A stretch of 6,694 nucleotides of DNA. Origin: Spirochaetota bacterium. GTDB taxonomy: Bacteria > Spirochaetota > UBA4802 > JAFGJZ01. Positions 1-6,328 of this stretch are shown piece after piece. The notes under the pieces were generated by a model. The model was not told the DNA's origin. It saw only the letters and a program-made list of their open reading frames with translations, and did no database searches. Both the position numbers and the translations under genes were made by a program. The DNA is taken from the NCBI GenBank assembly GCA_023396665.1, contig JAEWVL010000457.1, positions 1 to 6,694 of the forward strand, given 5' to 3'. The stretch's first letter is position 1, and each line of letters opens with the position of its first letter.

Positions 1-68
1 TTGATGAGCCGCAGCTGCCCGGCCCGCAGCCACCGCAGCTGCCCACCATGCCTGAAGTGCGAAAGTAG
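1..68 (+). CDS. C-terminal tail of an unidentified Pro/Gln-rich protein (partial)
   Basis: Reading from base 3, the frame is open from the window edge to a TAG at 66-68 and encodes a short tail ending PQLPTMPEVRK. It is dominated by Pro, Gln and Leu, and the 12-bp unit ccgcagctgccc occurs twice (9-20 and 33-44), giving a repeated PQLP motif. Such a tail looks like a disordered, low-complexity C-terminus. The T-rich tract and promoter that follow fit the end of a gene here. The family cannot be identified from about 21 residues. The minus strand of the same bases is also open (a Cys/Gly-rich reading beginning at 49), so the call is tentative. Confidence 0.4.
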   Translation, partial: DEPQLPGPQPPQLPTMPEVRK

Positions 69-71
69 GGC

Positions 72-98
72 AAAAAGTACGACTGACTCTTTTTTTTT
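72..98 (+). terminator. Weak candidate terminator after the upstream gene
   Basis: AAAAAGT (72-78) can pair with ACT and the following Ts (86-93) around one bulged C, and a run of nine T follows at 90-98. The stem is short and A/T-rich, so this is a poor match to a Rho-independent terminator. Its position directly after the TAG at 66-68 is the main support. The T tract could equally act as an upstream element for the promoter just downstream. Confidence 0.25.
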
Positions 99-114
99 CA
101 TTGGCTTTATCTAT

Positions 115-143
115 TTGACAAAAAAATACCTTATTTCTCTAGT
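115..143 (+). promoter_or_regulatory. Sigma70-type promoter of the zinc-ribbon/uvrA operon
   Basis: A perfect -35 hexamer TTGACA (115-120) is followed, after 17 bp, by TCTAGT (138-143), which matches four of six bases of TATAAT including the most important first and last positions. The upstream flank is T-rich. Transcription would start near 150, giving a leader of about 118 nt before the ATG at 268. No clear LexA box overlaps it, so SOS control of uvrA cannot be claimed from this sequence. Confidence 0.6.
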
Positions 144-188
144 GATGTCATGTGGCATGGAATTCGCGCTTGTGAACCTCTTTGTATT

Positions 189-242
189 CTGCTAAAGGCA
201 GGTTTCTCGCGTGTTTGGGCTGCAGAAAGTGCCCTTTGGCAG
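189..242 (+). promoter_or_regulatory. Long stem-loop in the 5' leader
   Basis: CTGCTAAAGG (189-198) pairs with CCTTTGGCAG (233-242) over ten positions with one T-G wobble. The stem extends by two more pairs past a bulged C (199-200 with 230-231). Inside the loop, TTTCT (203-207) can pair with AGAAA (224-228). It lies wholly between the predicted transcription start and the ribosome binding site, so it could affect mRNA stability or early elongation. It matches no riboswitch class I recognise. The folding is read by eye, without an energy calculation. Confidence 0.4.
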
Positions 243-251
243 AATCTTGAC

Positions 252-267
252 GAATCCAGGTGGATTT
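252..267 (+). promoter_or_regulatory. Ribosome binding site of the zinc-ribbon gene, inside a small hairpin
   Basis: AGGTGG (258-263) resembles AGGAGG and lies 4 nt before the ATG at 268, which is why that start is preferred over the in-frame GTG at 211. The same bases sit in an inverted repeat: AATCC (253-257) pairs with GGATT (262-266) around the tetraloop AGGT, plus a G-T closing pair. Half of the Shine-Dalgarno is therefore in the loop and half in the stem, which could modulate initiation. Confidence 0.5.
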
Positions 268-552
268 ATGAGTCTTGAATTTGAAAAAGATTTTGATGAT
301 GAAGTATACGAAGACAGTTTTTACGAAGAAGACGAAGAACTTGAGGACGACGAGTCAGATTCGGTCGATGCCGTAAGTGATTCAGACTTGGACGAGAATG
401 ATCAACGTATTGATGTGAGTCTGGTTTGCGATGATTGTGATTACCGCTGGGATGATACCGTTATCCAGAAAAAGAATGCATTCGGTGAACCGGAAGAGCT
501 TGGTGATGTTGTGTGCCCCATGTGCGGTTCGATGAATGTCACGCAAATCTGA
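268..552 (+). CDS. Small acidic zinc-ribbon protein upstream of and overlapping uvrA
   Basis: This encodes a 94-residue protein with two parts. Residues 1-50 are extremely acidic (about half Asp/Glu, with almost no Lys or Arg) and probably disordered. Residues 52-94 form a zinc-ribbon-like module with two CxxC pairs, C54/C57 and C83/C86, separated by 25 residues; an aromatic pair (Y59, W61) follows the first knuckle. No enzyme motif is present. Its last 17 bp overlap uvrA in another frame, so the two are co-transcribed and probably translationally coupled. The ATG at 268 is chosen because a Shine-Dalgarno-like AGGTGG precedes it; the in-frame GTG at 211 would add 19 residues that lie in a leader stem-loop. 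I do not recognise a named family. Zinc ribbons commonly bind nucleic acid or protein, and the location suggests a link to UvrA, but that is inference. Confidence 0.85.
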   Translation: MSLEFEKDFDDEVYEDSFYEEDEELEDDESDSVDAVSDSDLDENDQRIDVSLVCDDCDYRWDDTVIQKKNAFGEPEELGDVVCPMCGSMNVTQI

Positions 553-3334
553 TAATGCAATACACATCAAAGGTGCACGCGAGCATAACCTAAAAAACAT
601 CTCACTGACCATTCCCAGAGATGCGTTGGTGGTGATGACCGGTCTTTCCGGTTCGGGAAAGTCCTCGCTCGCCTTTGATACGATCTATGCCGAGGGCCAG
701 CGGCGCTACGTTGAATCCCTTTCAGCCTATGCCCGCCAGTTTCTCGGTATTATGGAAAAGCCCGATGTTGATTTTATCGACGGCCTTTCTCCGGCAATTT
801 CCATCGAACAGAAGACCTCTCACAAAAATCCCCGTTCAACGGTCGGCACCGTTACAGAAATATATGATTATCTGCGTTTACTCTATGCGAGAATCGGCAT
901 ACCATATTGCCCCGATTGCGGCATTCAGATCTCTTCGCGCTCGGTTGATCAGATTGTTGAACAGGTTCTTGCGAATCCCGAGAAGACGCGTTTGCAGATA
1001 CTGGCACCTGTCGTTCGTGGAGAGAAGGGGACGCATGCCGACACCTTTGACACCTTGAGAAAAAAGGGTTTTTTACGGGTTCGTGTTGACGGAGAGCAGA
1101 AGAGCCTTGACGAAGAACTTGTATTGCAGAAGACACAAAAACATACGATCGATGTCATTATCGACCGTATAGTTATTAAAGAAGGGGTTCGATCCCGCCT
1201 TGCGGAGAGTATCGAAACGGCGATCGAACTGGCTGACGGGCTGATCATACTCATTGTGGATGATCAGGAAACGATGCTGTCATCAAAGCTGGCATGTCCC
1301 CATTGCGGTTTTTCTATCAGTGAGCTGTCACCGCGAATGTTTTCATTCAACAGTCCCTATGGCGCCTGTACGGAATGCAGCGGACTCGGTGTGAAACTGA
1401 CTTTTTCCGAACGCCTGATTGTGCCGGACGATTCCGTTTCCATTGACGGCGGTGCGGTGCATGCCTGGGGTAAACAGTGGACAGGTGAACAATCATCTTA
1501 TTTGCGGCGAAATTTTTCCATAGATACATCCATTCCCTGGAGCAAATTGCCGAAGGCGCATCGCAATCTTATTCTGCACGGGGCAAGCGCCTCATCAAGT
1601 GAGATCGCCTCTTATCCCCAGAGAAGAATATACGAGGGGGTGATCCCCAATCTTTTGCGGCGTTATCGCGAAACCAAGTCAGAGGATATGCGCCGGTGGA
1701 TGGAAGGATTCATGGTCGACACCCCCTGTGAGTCCTGCGGGGGCAGAAGGCTCAAGAAGGAGATTCTTTCTGTAAAGGTGGCGGGACACGCGATTTACGA
1801 GATTACCGAAAAATCGATCGATGCTGCGCGGCAGCTTGTCACTTCGCTTGAGTTGAGTGCGACTGATCGCAAGATTGCCTCGCAGGTTCTGAATGAAATT
1901 GGCGCGCGACTGACCTTTCTCACCGATGTCGGTCTTGATTATCTGACACTAGATCGCGCGGCGGGAACGCTTTCCGGCGGAGAAGCGCAGCGTATAAGAC
2001 TTGCAACGCAGATAGGGGCGAGTCTGACCGGAGTGTTGTATGTTCTTGATGAACCTTCGATCGGTCTGCATCAGCGTGATAACAAGAAGCTTCTGGCCAC
2101 CTTGAAGCAGCTCAGGGACCTCGGCAACACCGTCATCGTTGTTGAACATGATGACGAGACGATGCTTGAGGCCGACTATATCGTGGATCTGGGTCCCGGT
2201 GCGGGAATACACGGCGGCTATATCATTGCAGAGGGAAGTCCCGAGCAGATTATGGCGAATGAGAATTCCCTTACGGGCGCTTTTCTGAGCGGCAAGCGCG
2301 TTATCCCCCTTCCGGATAAAAGGCGTGAATCCAGCGGATATATCACGCTCAGCGGTGCAAGTGAGAACAACCTGAAAGATGTGACGGTGAATTTTCCCCT
2401 CGGAAACCTTGTCTGTGTGACCGGTGTTTCGGGTTCGGGAAAGTCGACTCTGGTGATGGAGATTCTCTATAAAGCGCTTTCCAATCTCATCATGCGCTCG
2501 ACACATTTTCCCGGAGCTTTTCGCAAGATCAGCGGTCACGAACAGATCGATAAGGTTGTTGATATCGATCAGTCGCCGATCGGGCGTACACCGCGATCGA
2601 ATCCGGCAACCTATACGGGTATTTTCACGACAATTCGGGATCTATTCGCCTCGACTGCCGAATCGCGCAGACGGGGTTACAAAGTCGGCCGTTTTTCCTT
2701 CAATGTTCCGGGTGGACGTTGTGAGGCCTGTGAGGGCGACGGCATAAAAAAAATCGAGATGCACTTTCTTTCCGATGTATATATCACCTGCGAAGTCTGC
2801 AAAGGGCGTCGCTACAATCATGAGACGCTTGAGGTTCGCTACAAGGGAAAAAATATACACGAAATTCTCGAGATGACTGTCTCCGAGGCGAGGGATTTTT
2901 TTGAGCCGATTTCTCCGATAAAACGCAGACTCGATACACTGCATGATGTCGGACTCGACTATATCAAGCTTGGACAGCCGGCGACAACGCTTTCGGGCGG
3001 AGAGGCGCAGCGTATCAAGCTTGCGACTGAGCTTTCAAAGGTCGCGACGGGAAAGACGCTCTATATTCTTGATGAACCGACGACCGGACTTCATTTCGCC
3101 GATGTGGAAAAGCTTTTGCAGGTACTTTCTTCGCTGGTTGAGCGTGGAAATACGGTGCTCGTCATAGAACACAACCTCGATGTCATCAAATGTTCCGATT
3201 ACATCATTGATCTGGGGCCCGGCGGTGGCGACAAGGGGGGGAATATTGTCGCAGTGGGAAGCCCGGAAGAGATCGTGAAAGTAAAAAGCTCCTATACCGG
3301 GCAATATTTGAAAAAAATATTGCGTTTGAAGTAA
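536..3334 (+). CDS. uvrA: UvrA, damage-recognition ATPase of nucleotide excision repair
   Basis: Cytoplasmic UvrA works as a dimer with UvrB to find bulky DNA lesions, load UvrB and then leave before UvrC cuts. The 932 residues match the family length (E. coli about 940). The order of motifs is complete: Walker A GLSGSGKSS at 36-44; the UvrB-binding region at roughly 130-245; zinc module C254/C257/C278/C281; a CxxCxGxRL element at C398/C401; signature LSGGEAQR from 479; Walker B with D505-E506; second Walker A GVSGSGKST from 630; the DNA-contacting zinc finger C729/C732/C752/C755; second signature from 819; second Walker B with D846-E847. No active residue is missing. The ATG at 536 lies inside the preceding zinc-ribbon gene and has no strong Shine-Dalgarno of its own, pointing to translational coupling. 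A run of seven G near the 3' end (3235-3241) leaves the frame intact. Confidence 0.99.
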   Translation: MSRKSDNAIHIKGAREHNLKNISLTIPRDALVVMTGLSGSGKSSLAFDTIYAEGQRRYVESLSAYARQFLGIMEKPDVDFIDGLSPAISIEQKTSHKNPRSTVGTVTEIYDYLRLLYARIGIPYCPDCGIQISSRSVDQIVEQVLANPEKTRLQILAPVVRGEKGTHADTFDTLRKKGFLRVRVDGEQKSLDEELVLQKTQKHTIDVIIDRIVIKEGVRSRLAESIETAIELADGLIILIVDDQETMLSSKLACPHCGFSISELSPRMFSFNSPYGACTECSGLGVKLTFSERLIVPDDSVSIDGGAVHAWGKQWTGEQSSYLRRNFSIDTSIPWSKLPKAHRNLILHGASASSSEIASYPQRRIYEGVIPNLLRRYRETKSEDMRRWMEGFMVDTPCESCGGRRLKKEILSVKVAGHAIYEITEKSIDAARQLVTSLELSATDRKIASQVLNEIGARLTFLTDVGLDYLTLDRAAGTLSGGEAQRIRLATQIGASLTGVLYVLDEPSIGLHQRDNKKLLATLKQLRDLGNTVIVVEHDDETMLEADYIVDLGPGAGIHGGYIIAEGSPEQIMANENSLTGAFLSGKRVIPLPDKRRESSGYITLSGASENNLKDVTVNFPLGNLVCVTGVSGSGKSTLVMEILYKALSNLIMRSTHFPGAFRKISGHEQIDKVVDIDQSPIGRTPRSNPATYTGIFTTIRDLFASTAESRRRGYKVGRFSFNVPGGRCEACEGDGIKKIEMHFLSDVYITCEVCKGRRYNHETLEVRYKGKNIHEILEMTVSEARDFFEPISPIKRRLDTLHDVGLDYIKLGQPATTLSGGEAQRIKLATELSKVATGKTLYILDEPTTGLHFADVEKLLQVLSSLVERGNTVLVIEHNLDVIKCSDYIIDLGPGGGDKGGNIVAVGSPEEIVKVKSSYTGQYLKKILRLK
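3301..3323 (+). repeat. Perfect 9-bp inverted repeat at the 3' end of uvrA
   Basis: GCAATATTT (3301-3309) and AAATATTGC (3315-3323) are perfect inverted copies around a GAAAA loop. They sit in the last codons of uvrA, eight bases before its stop. No T tract follows, so it is not a standard intrinsic terminator. It might slow or stabilise the mRNA at the uvrA/VWFA-gene junction. The A/T-rich stem makes its strength uncertain. Confidence 0.5.
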
Positions 3335-3350
3335 TAGTATGCTCACTATT
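3333..3350 (+). repeat. Inverted repeat filling the uvrA / VWFA-gene gap
   Basis: AATAGT (3333-3338) and ACTATT (3345-3350) are perfect inverted copies around ATGCTC. They begin within the uvrA stop codon and end four bases before the downstream ATG. This is where a Shine-Dalgarno sequence would be expected, and none is visible. The dyad could be an mRNA hairpin or a protein site; six A/T-rich pairs are modest evidence. Confidence 0.4.
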
Positions 3351-3354
3351 GCCC

Positions 3355-5355
3355 ATGCGTAGAATTATACTTCTATCGGCTCTTGCGGCCTTCTTTGCCG
3401 GCGCGACTCTGCTGTATTCCCAGTCGCAGGAGCACGCGTCCTTCGAGCGTGCTCAGGGCATCTTTAAAGAAGGTATCGCCTACTATAACAGGTACAGCTA
3501 TCTCGGCGCCGCCGAGTTTTTTCGCAGGGCTGTTTCTGTTTATCCCTCACATCATCGTGCGCGCGAGTATCTCGCAAGGTCCTACCGACTTGCCGGTTAT
3601 ACCGATGAGGCTCTCAACGAGTGGGAGATACTTTATTCGGTCTCGGCGAATCCTTCGGTGAAGGCGAAGATCGATGCGATTCGTTATCGCAAGGCATCTT
3701 TTCCGCCGGTCGAAAACTGGAATTTTACCGAAGCATCACGCATAAACTCGGCGATGTCCGGCCGCTTTCGTTTCCCCTATCCCTGTGATATCGCGGTTGA
3801 CGCAAATAAACGCATTTACGTCACATCTTTCACCGGTGGAAAAATTGTCCGTTTCGGACCGACCGGGGGACAGCTCATTCACGTCGTTTCCCAGAATGCG
3901 AAAATTTACGGCATCGACGTTCGCGGCGCACTTGTCGTCTACTCGGACTTTGCCAATAATAATGTTTATCTCGCCGATGAGAATCTTAAAACGCGAAAGA
4001 AAATCGGGTCGAAAGGATCGAAAAAAGGCTCTTTCTACGGGCCGCAGGGCGTCTGCTTCGATGAGAGAGGATATTTCTACGTTGTTGATTCGGGAAATAA
4101 CCGTGTTCAGAAGTTTACACCGCAGGGAGCTTTTTTACTCAAGTTCGGAAAGAAGGGCTCGTACGAAGGAGAGATGTCGAATCCCAGCGACATAGCGTTT
4201 CACGGCAATCGTCTGTATGTCAGCGATACCGGGAATAAACGCGTTCTCGTTTTCGATAGCTCAGGCAACTATATTTCAGCAATACACGACGATGCCATCG
4301 CTTTGCCCCGGGGTTTGAGCATTAACGGTGATTTTCTTGTAATCAGTGATGAACGTTCGGGAATAATTCTCTACCATATACCTTCGCGTTCTGTACAGCG
4401 CTTCTCGTCGTGGAAAGACGGCGATGAATCATTTTCGAGAACCTACGGCGCTGTCTTTGACCGTGAGGGAACGTTCTATGCGCTGGATCACGCGAGGGAA
4501 ACAATCTTTACATTTACACCGACACGGAACATGTATACAAATCTGGATGTCGAAATCGCCTCGGTCGATGTGGCGAAGTACCCTACTGTTGCCATATATG
4601 TTAATGTGCGTGACCGCAGCGGTGCACCGGTTTTCGGACTCGATGCCGGGCAGTTTACCGTCTTTGAGGACAAGGCAAGAATCAGAAAAGCGCAGATATC
4701 CTATTTGTCCACAAGAGACCGGAAGGCTACAATCGTACTGGCGATTGACCGTTCTGCGCAGATGCAGCAGTATGCCGATGATCTGGAGTGGGTGAGCGAT
4801 TTTCTGTTTACGAAGCTGAAGAAAAACGATCGGGTAAAAATCGTCAATTATGATGATGATTATTACGTGGCGATGGATTATGACTGGAGCCGTTTGCGGG
4901 CGCTCAAATCTGTGCGGGAGGCTGACTACTCGGGGCGTGCCGATCTCGGTCGTGTGCTGTATAACAGCATTTCAGAAGTTGTTGCCGCAGAATCTAAACG
5001 TGCAGTGGTGCTTGTGAGTTCGGGGGGGGGATATTTTTCCGCCTATACCCAGCAGAAAGTAATCGATTATGCGATGACCCATTTTGTTCCCGTTTATGTC
5101 ATATCTTTTACAAGGGCTAATGAACAATTGCGTGCCATCGCCGAAAAAACAGGCGGCTCCTATATTCATGTTACTGATCGGAAAAACCTGGGTTCTCTCT
5201 ACGATGAGATAAATAAAAAAGAAGAATACCGCTATGCGCTTGTATATCAGAGTTTGCGACCGAAACAGTACTCGGACTGGTGGTCTGAAATTTCAATTGA
5301 AGTGCTTAACAAGGGGCAGCGTGGTGCGGAGTGGGGCGGCTATTACGTTCCCTGA
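3355..5355 (+). CDS. Exported TPR / NHL beta-propeller / VWFA-domain protein
   Basis: This encodes 666 residues. A Sec signal peptide covers about residues 1-24 (RR, then a hydrophobic stretch to LLYSQS); there is no lipobox Cys, so the product is periplasmic or secreted. Two TPR-like helical hairpins follow (about 34-101). Next comes a six-bladed NHL-like propeller (about 138-390) with blade motifs such as GPQGVCFDERG at 229 and NPSDIAF at 276. A segment typical of VWFA-related proteins follows (F434 to D439, FTVFED), then a VWFA domain (about 460-630). The metal site is degenerate: DRSAQM (465-470) in place of DxSxS, GRADL (527-531) where Thr is usual, and SSGGG (555-559) where Asp is usual. 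These modules normally mediate protein contacts, so a scaffold or binding role is likely; the partner is unknown. The ATG at 3355 is preferred to the TTG two codons upstream because it gives a good signal peptide, although neither has a clear Shine-Dalgarno. It probably shares the uvrA transcript. Confidence 0.9.
   Translation: MRRIILLSALAAFFAGATLLYSQSQEHASFERAQGIFKEGIAYYNRYSYLGAAEFFRRAVSVYPSHHRAREYLARSYRLAGYTDEALNEWEILYSVSANPSVKAKIDAIRYRKASFPPVENWNFTEASRINSAMSGRFRFPYPCDIAVDANKRIYVTSFTGGKIVRFGPTGGQLIHVVSQNAKIYGIDVRGALVVYSDFANNNVYLADENLKTRKKIGSKGSKKGSFYGPQGVCFDERGYFYVVDSGNNRVQKFTPQGAFLLKFGKKGSYEGEMSNPSDIAFHGNRLYVSDTGNKRVLVFDSSGNYISAIHDDAIALPRGLSINGDFLVISDERSGIILYHIPSRSVQRFSSWKDGDESFSRTYGAVFDREGTFYALDHARETIFTFTPTRNMYTNLDVEIASVDVAKYPTVAIYVNVRDRSGAPVFGLDAGQFTVFEDKARIRKAQISYLSTRDRKATIVLAIDRSAQMQQYADDLEWVSDFLFTKLKKNDRVKIVNYDDDYYVAMDYDWSRLRALKSVREADYSGRADLGRVLYNSISEVVAAESKRAVVLVSSGGGYFSAYTQQKVIDYAMTHFVPVYVISFTRANEQLRAIAEKTGGSYIHVTDRKNLGSLYDEINKKEEYRYALVYQSLRPKQYSDWWSEISIEVLNKGQRGAEWGGYYVP
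5022..5030 (+). repeat. Poly(G)9 tract inside the VWFA domain
   Basis: Nine consecutive G encode the Ser-Gly-Gly-Gly segment at residues 556-559 of the VWFA protein. The frame is intact after the run. Gain or loss of one G would shift the frame and remove about the last 110 residues. Such tracts are known slippage sites in several bacteria. Confidence 0.9.
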
Positions 5356-5358
5356 GAC

Positions 5359-5380
5359 CGGTTTGTTCTACAACGAACCG
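5359..5380. terminator. Hairpin between the convergent genes, possible bidirectional terminator
   Basis: CGGTTTGTT (5359-5367) pairs with AACGAACCG (5372-5380), nine pairs with one T-G wobble, around the loop CTAC. It starts four bases after the stop of the VWFA gene and covers the end of the minus-strand hydrolase, whose TAG stop lies in the loop. No T tract follows on either strand, so it may act as a weak or Rho-assisted terminator, or as a 3' end stabiliser for both mRNAs. Confidence 0.5.
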
Positions 5381-6327
5381 TGACGTCGCAGCCATGCGGC
5401 TGTCTTTTTGAACTGCTGTTCGCCGCCCGCGTGGTAACCGTCATCCGGATAAATCTCGAACATCTTATTTGAAGAAACAATATTGAAAAAGCCGAAGATG
5501 CATTCTGCCGGTGCCGTGCGGTTTTTTATGCCGGTAATAGACAAGAGCGGACACTTTATTCTGTCGGCGAAATTGAGCGCGTCAAAATAATGAAGATTTC
5601 TGCGGACGATTCGTTTCTTTGACCGAATGTCAGATGCCGCCGCGTTGATCTCTTCGGGAATGACCCCTTCGGAAATGTTTAGGCTGACGGGAATATTACA
5701 AAATGAAAGCGAATCGATAACCAGGGCGCTGATTCGATCCGAGTTGGCTGCTGCAAAGACTGCGGCGGCCGCACCAAGTCCTTTTCCCATTATCGCGATA
5801 TGGGCGCAATCAAGGGAATTGTCCTTAAAAAGACGAAGAAAATCGACCGCTCGAAGGGCATCAAGGTAAAGCGCTTTTAGATAGTAGTTTTCCGGTTCTA
5901 GAATGTTTTCTTTCAGATATCCCGGAGTAAGTTCTTCGATGTTTCTTTTAAGATCAGGATCAATGCTCTTTACGATCGAATGACCTCGTAGTTCCACAAA
6001 GAGCCATGCGAATGAGGGGTCAAGTGTAAGGCCCTTGAAGTATTCTTTTTCCGCATAATCGTGTAAAACAATGACGGGTCTCGGGAAAGATTTTTTCTCG
6101 GGAACAAACAGCTGTCCGTTGATAATGGTTTTCGCATAGCTTCGAAAACCGATGGAGTATTTTGTGAAGGCGTTCTTCTGAACACTGCCGCCTTTGTCGC
6201 AGCTCGGCTGAATAGCGACTTTTTTCAGGTCGGTAAAGGCGTTCGACCAGAAAAAATCAAAGTCGTGTTCCCGCTCAATTTTAGGAAAATTAAAGAAGTA
6301 TTTGTCGAAATCAAGTAGTACTCCCAT
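5368..6327 (-). CDS. AXE1-family alpha/beta hydrolase lacking catalytic residues (probable pseudo-esterase)
   Basis: The 319 residues match the length of acetyl xylan esterase/cephalosporin-C deacetylase (AXE1, about 318-325). Family landmarks are present in order: an N-terminal DFDFFW segment; HDY at 89-91 where the family has HGY (oxyanion region); RGHS at 114-117 for RGQG; TPGYLKENILEPENYY from 134; and YLDALRAVDFL at 154-164. The nucleophile elbow reads GKGLG (181-185), so Gly183 stands where GxSxG needs Ser. The acid position is Asn269 (GIKNR) instead of Asp. A histidine, H299, lies near the expected place. The spacing 183-269-299 closely follows the triads I recall for Thermotoga TM0077 (188/274/303) and B. 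subtilis CAH (181/269/298). Esterase activity is therefore unlikely, and a binding or structural role is more probable. No signal peptide is seen, so it should be cytoplasmic. The ATG lies one base after the stop of the upstream membrane-protein gene, which implies translational coupling. Confidence 0.88.
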   Translation of the reverse strand: MGVLLDFDKYFFNFPKIEREHDFDFFWSNAFTDLKKVAIQPSCDKGGSVQKNAFTKYSIGFRSYAKTIINGQLFVPEKKSFPRPVIVLHDYAEKEYFKGLTLDPSFAWLFVELRGHSIVKSIDPDLKRNIEELTPGYLKENILEPENYYLKALYLDALRAVDFLRLFKDNSLDCAHIAIMGKGLGAAAAVFAAANSDRISALVIDSLSFCNIPVSLNISEGVIPEEINAAASDIRSKKRIVRRNLHYFDALNFADRIKCPLLSITGIKNRTAPAECIFGFFNIVSSNKMFEIYPDDGYHAGGEQQFKKTAAWLRRHGSL

Positions 6328-6328
6328 A

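Noticed and set aside
1..49. Minus-strand reading from ATG at 49, Cys/Gly-rich, possible divergent gene
   Set aside because: It has no Shine-Dalgarno and only about 16 codons are visible. The plus-strand reading ends at a stop followed by a T tract and promoter, which explains the region better.
1..195. A 64-codon frame from TTG at base 1
   Set aside because: It crosses the T-rich tract and the predicted promoter, has a composition unlike a protein, and has no ribosome binding site.
211..267. GTG at 211 as the start of the zinc-ribbon gene
   Set aside because: It adds 19 residues lying in a leader stem-loop, while the ATG at 268 has a well-placed AGGTGG.
100..268. LexA/SOS box upstream of uvrA
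   Set aside because: I found no convincing CTGT-N8-ACAG, GAAC-N4-GTTC or TTTG-N5-CAAA dyad. TTTGACAAA at 114-122 has the wrong spacing and is explained by the -35 element.
1949..2539. 196-codon open frame on the minus strand inside uvrA
   Set aside because: It is a shadow of the highly conserved uvrA coding strand, with no recognisable domain.
3308..3337. Promoter for the VWFA gene (TTGAAA, 18 bp, TAATAG)
   Set aside because: The -10 matches only three of six bases and the region is A/T-rich by virtue of the inverted repeat, so chance similarity is likely.
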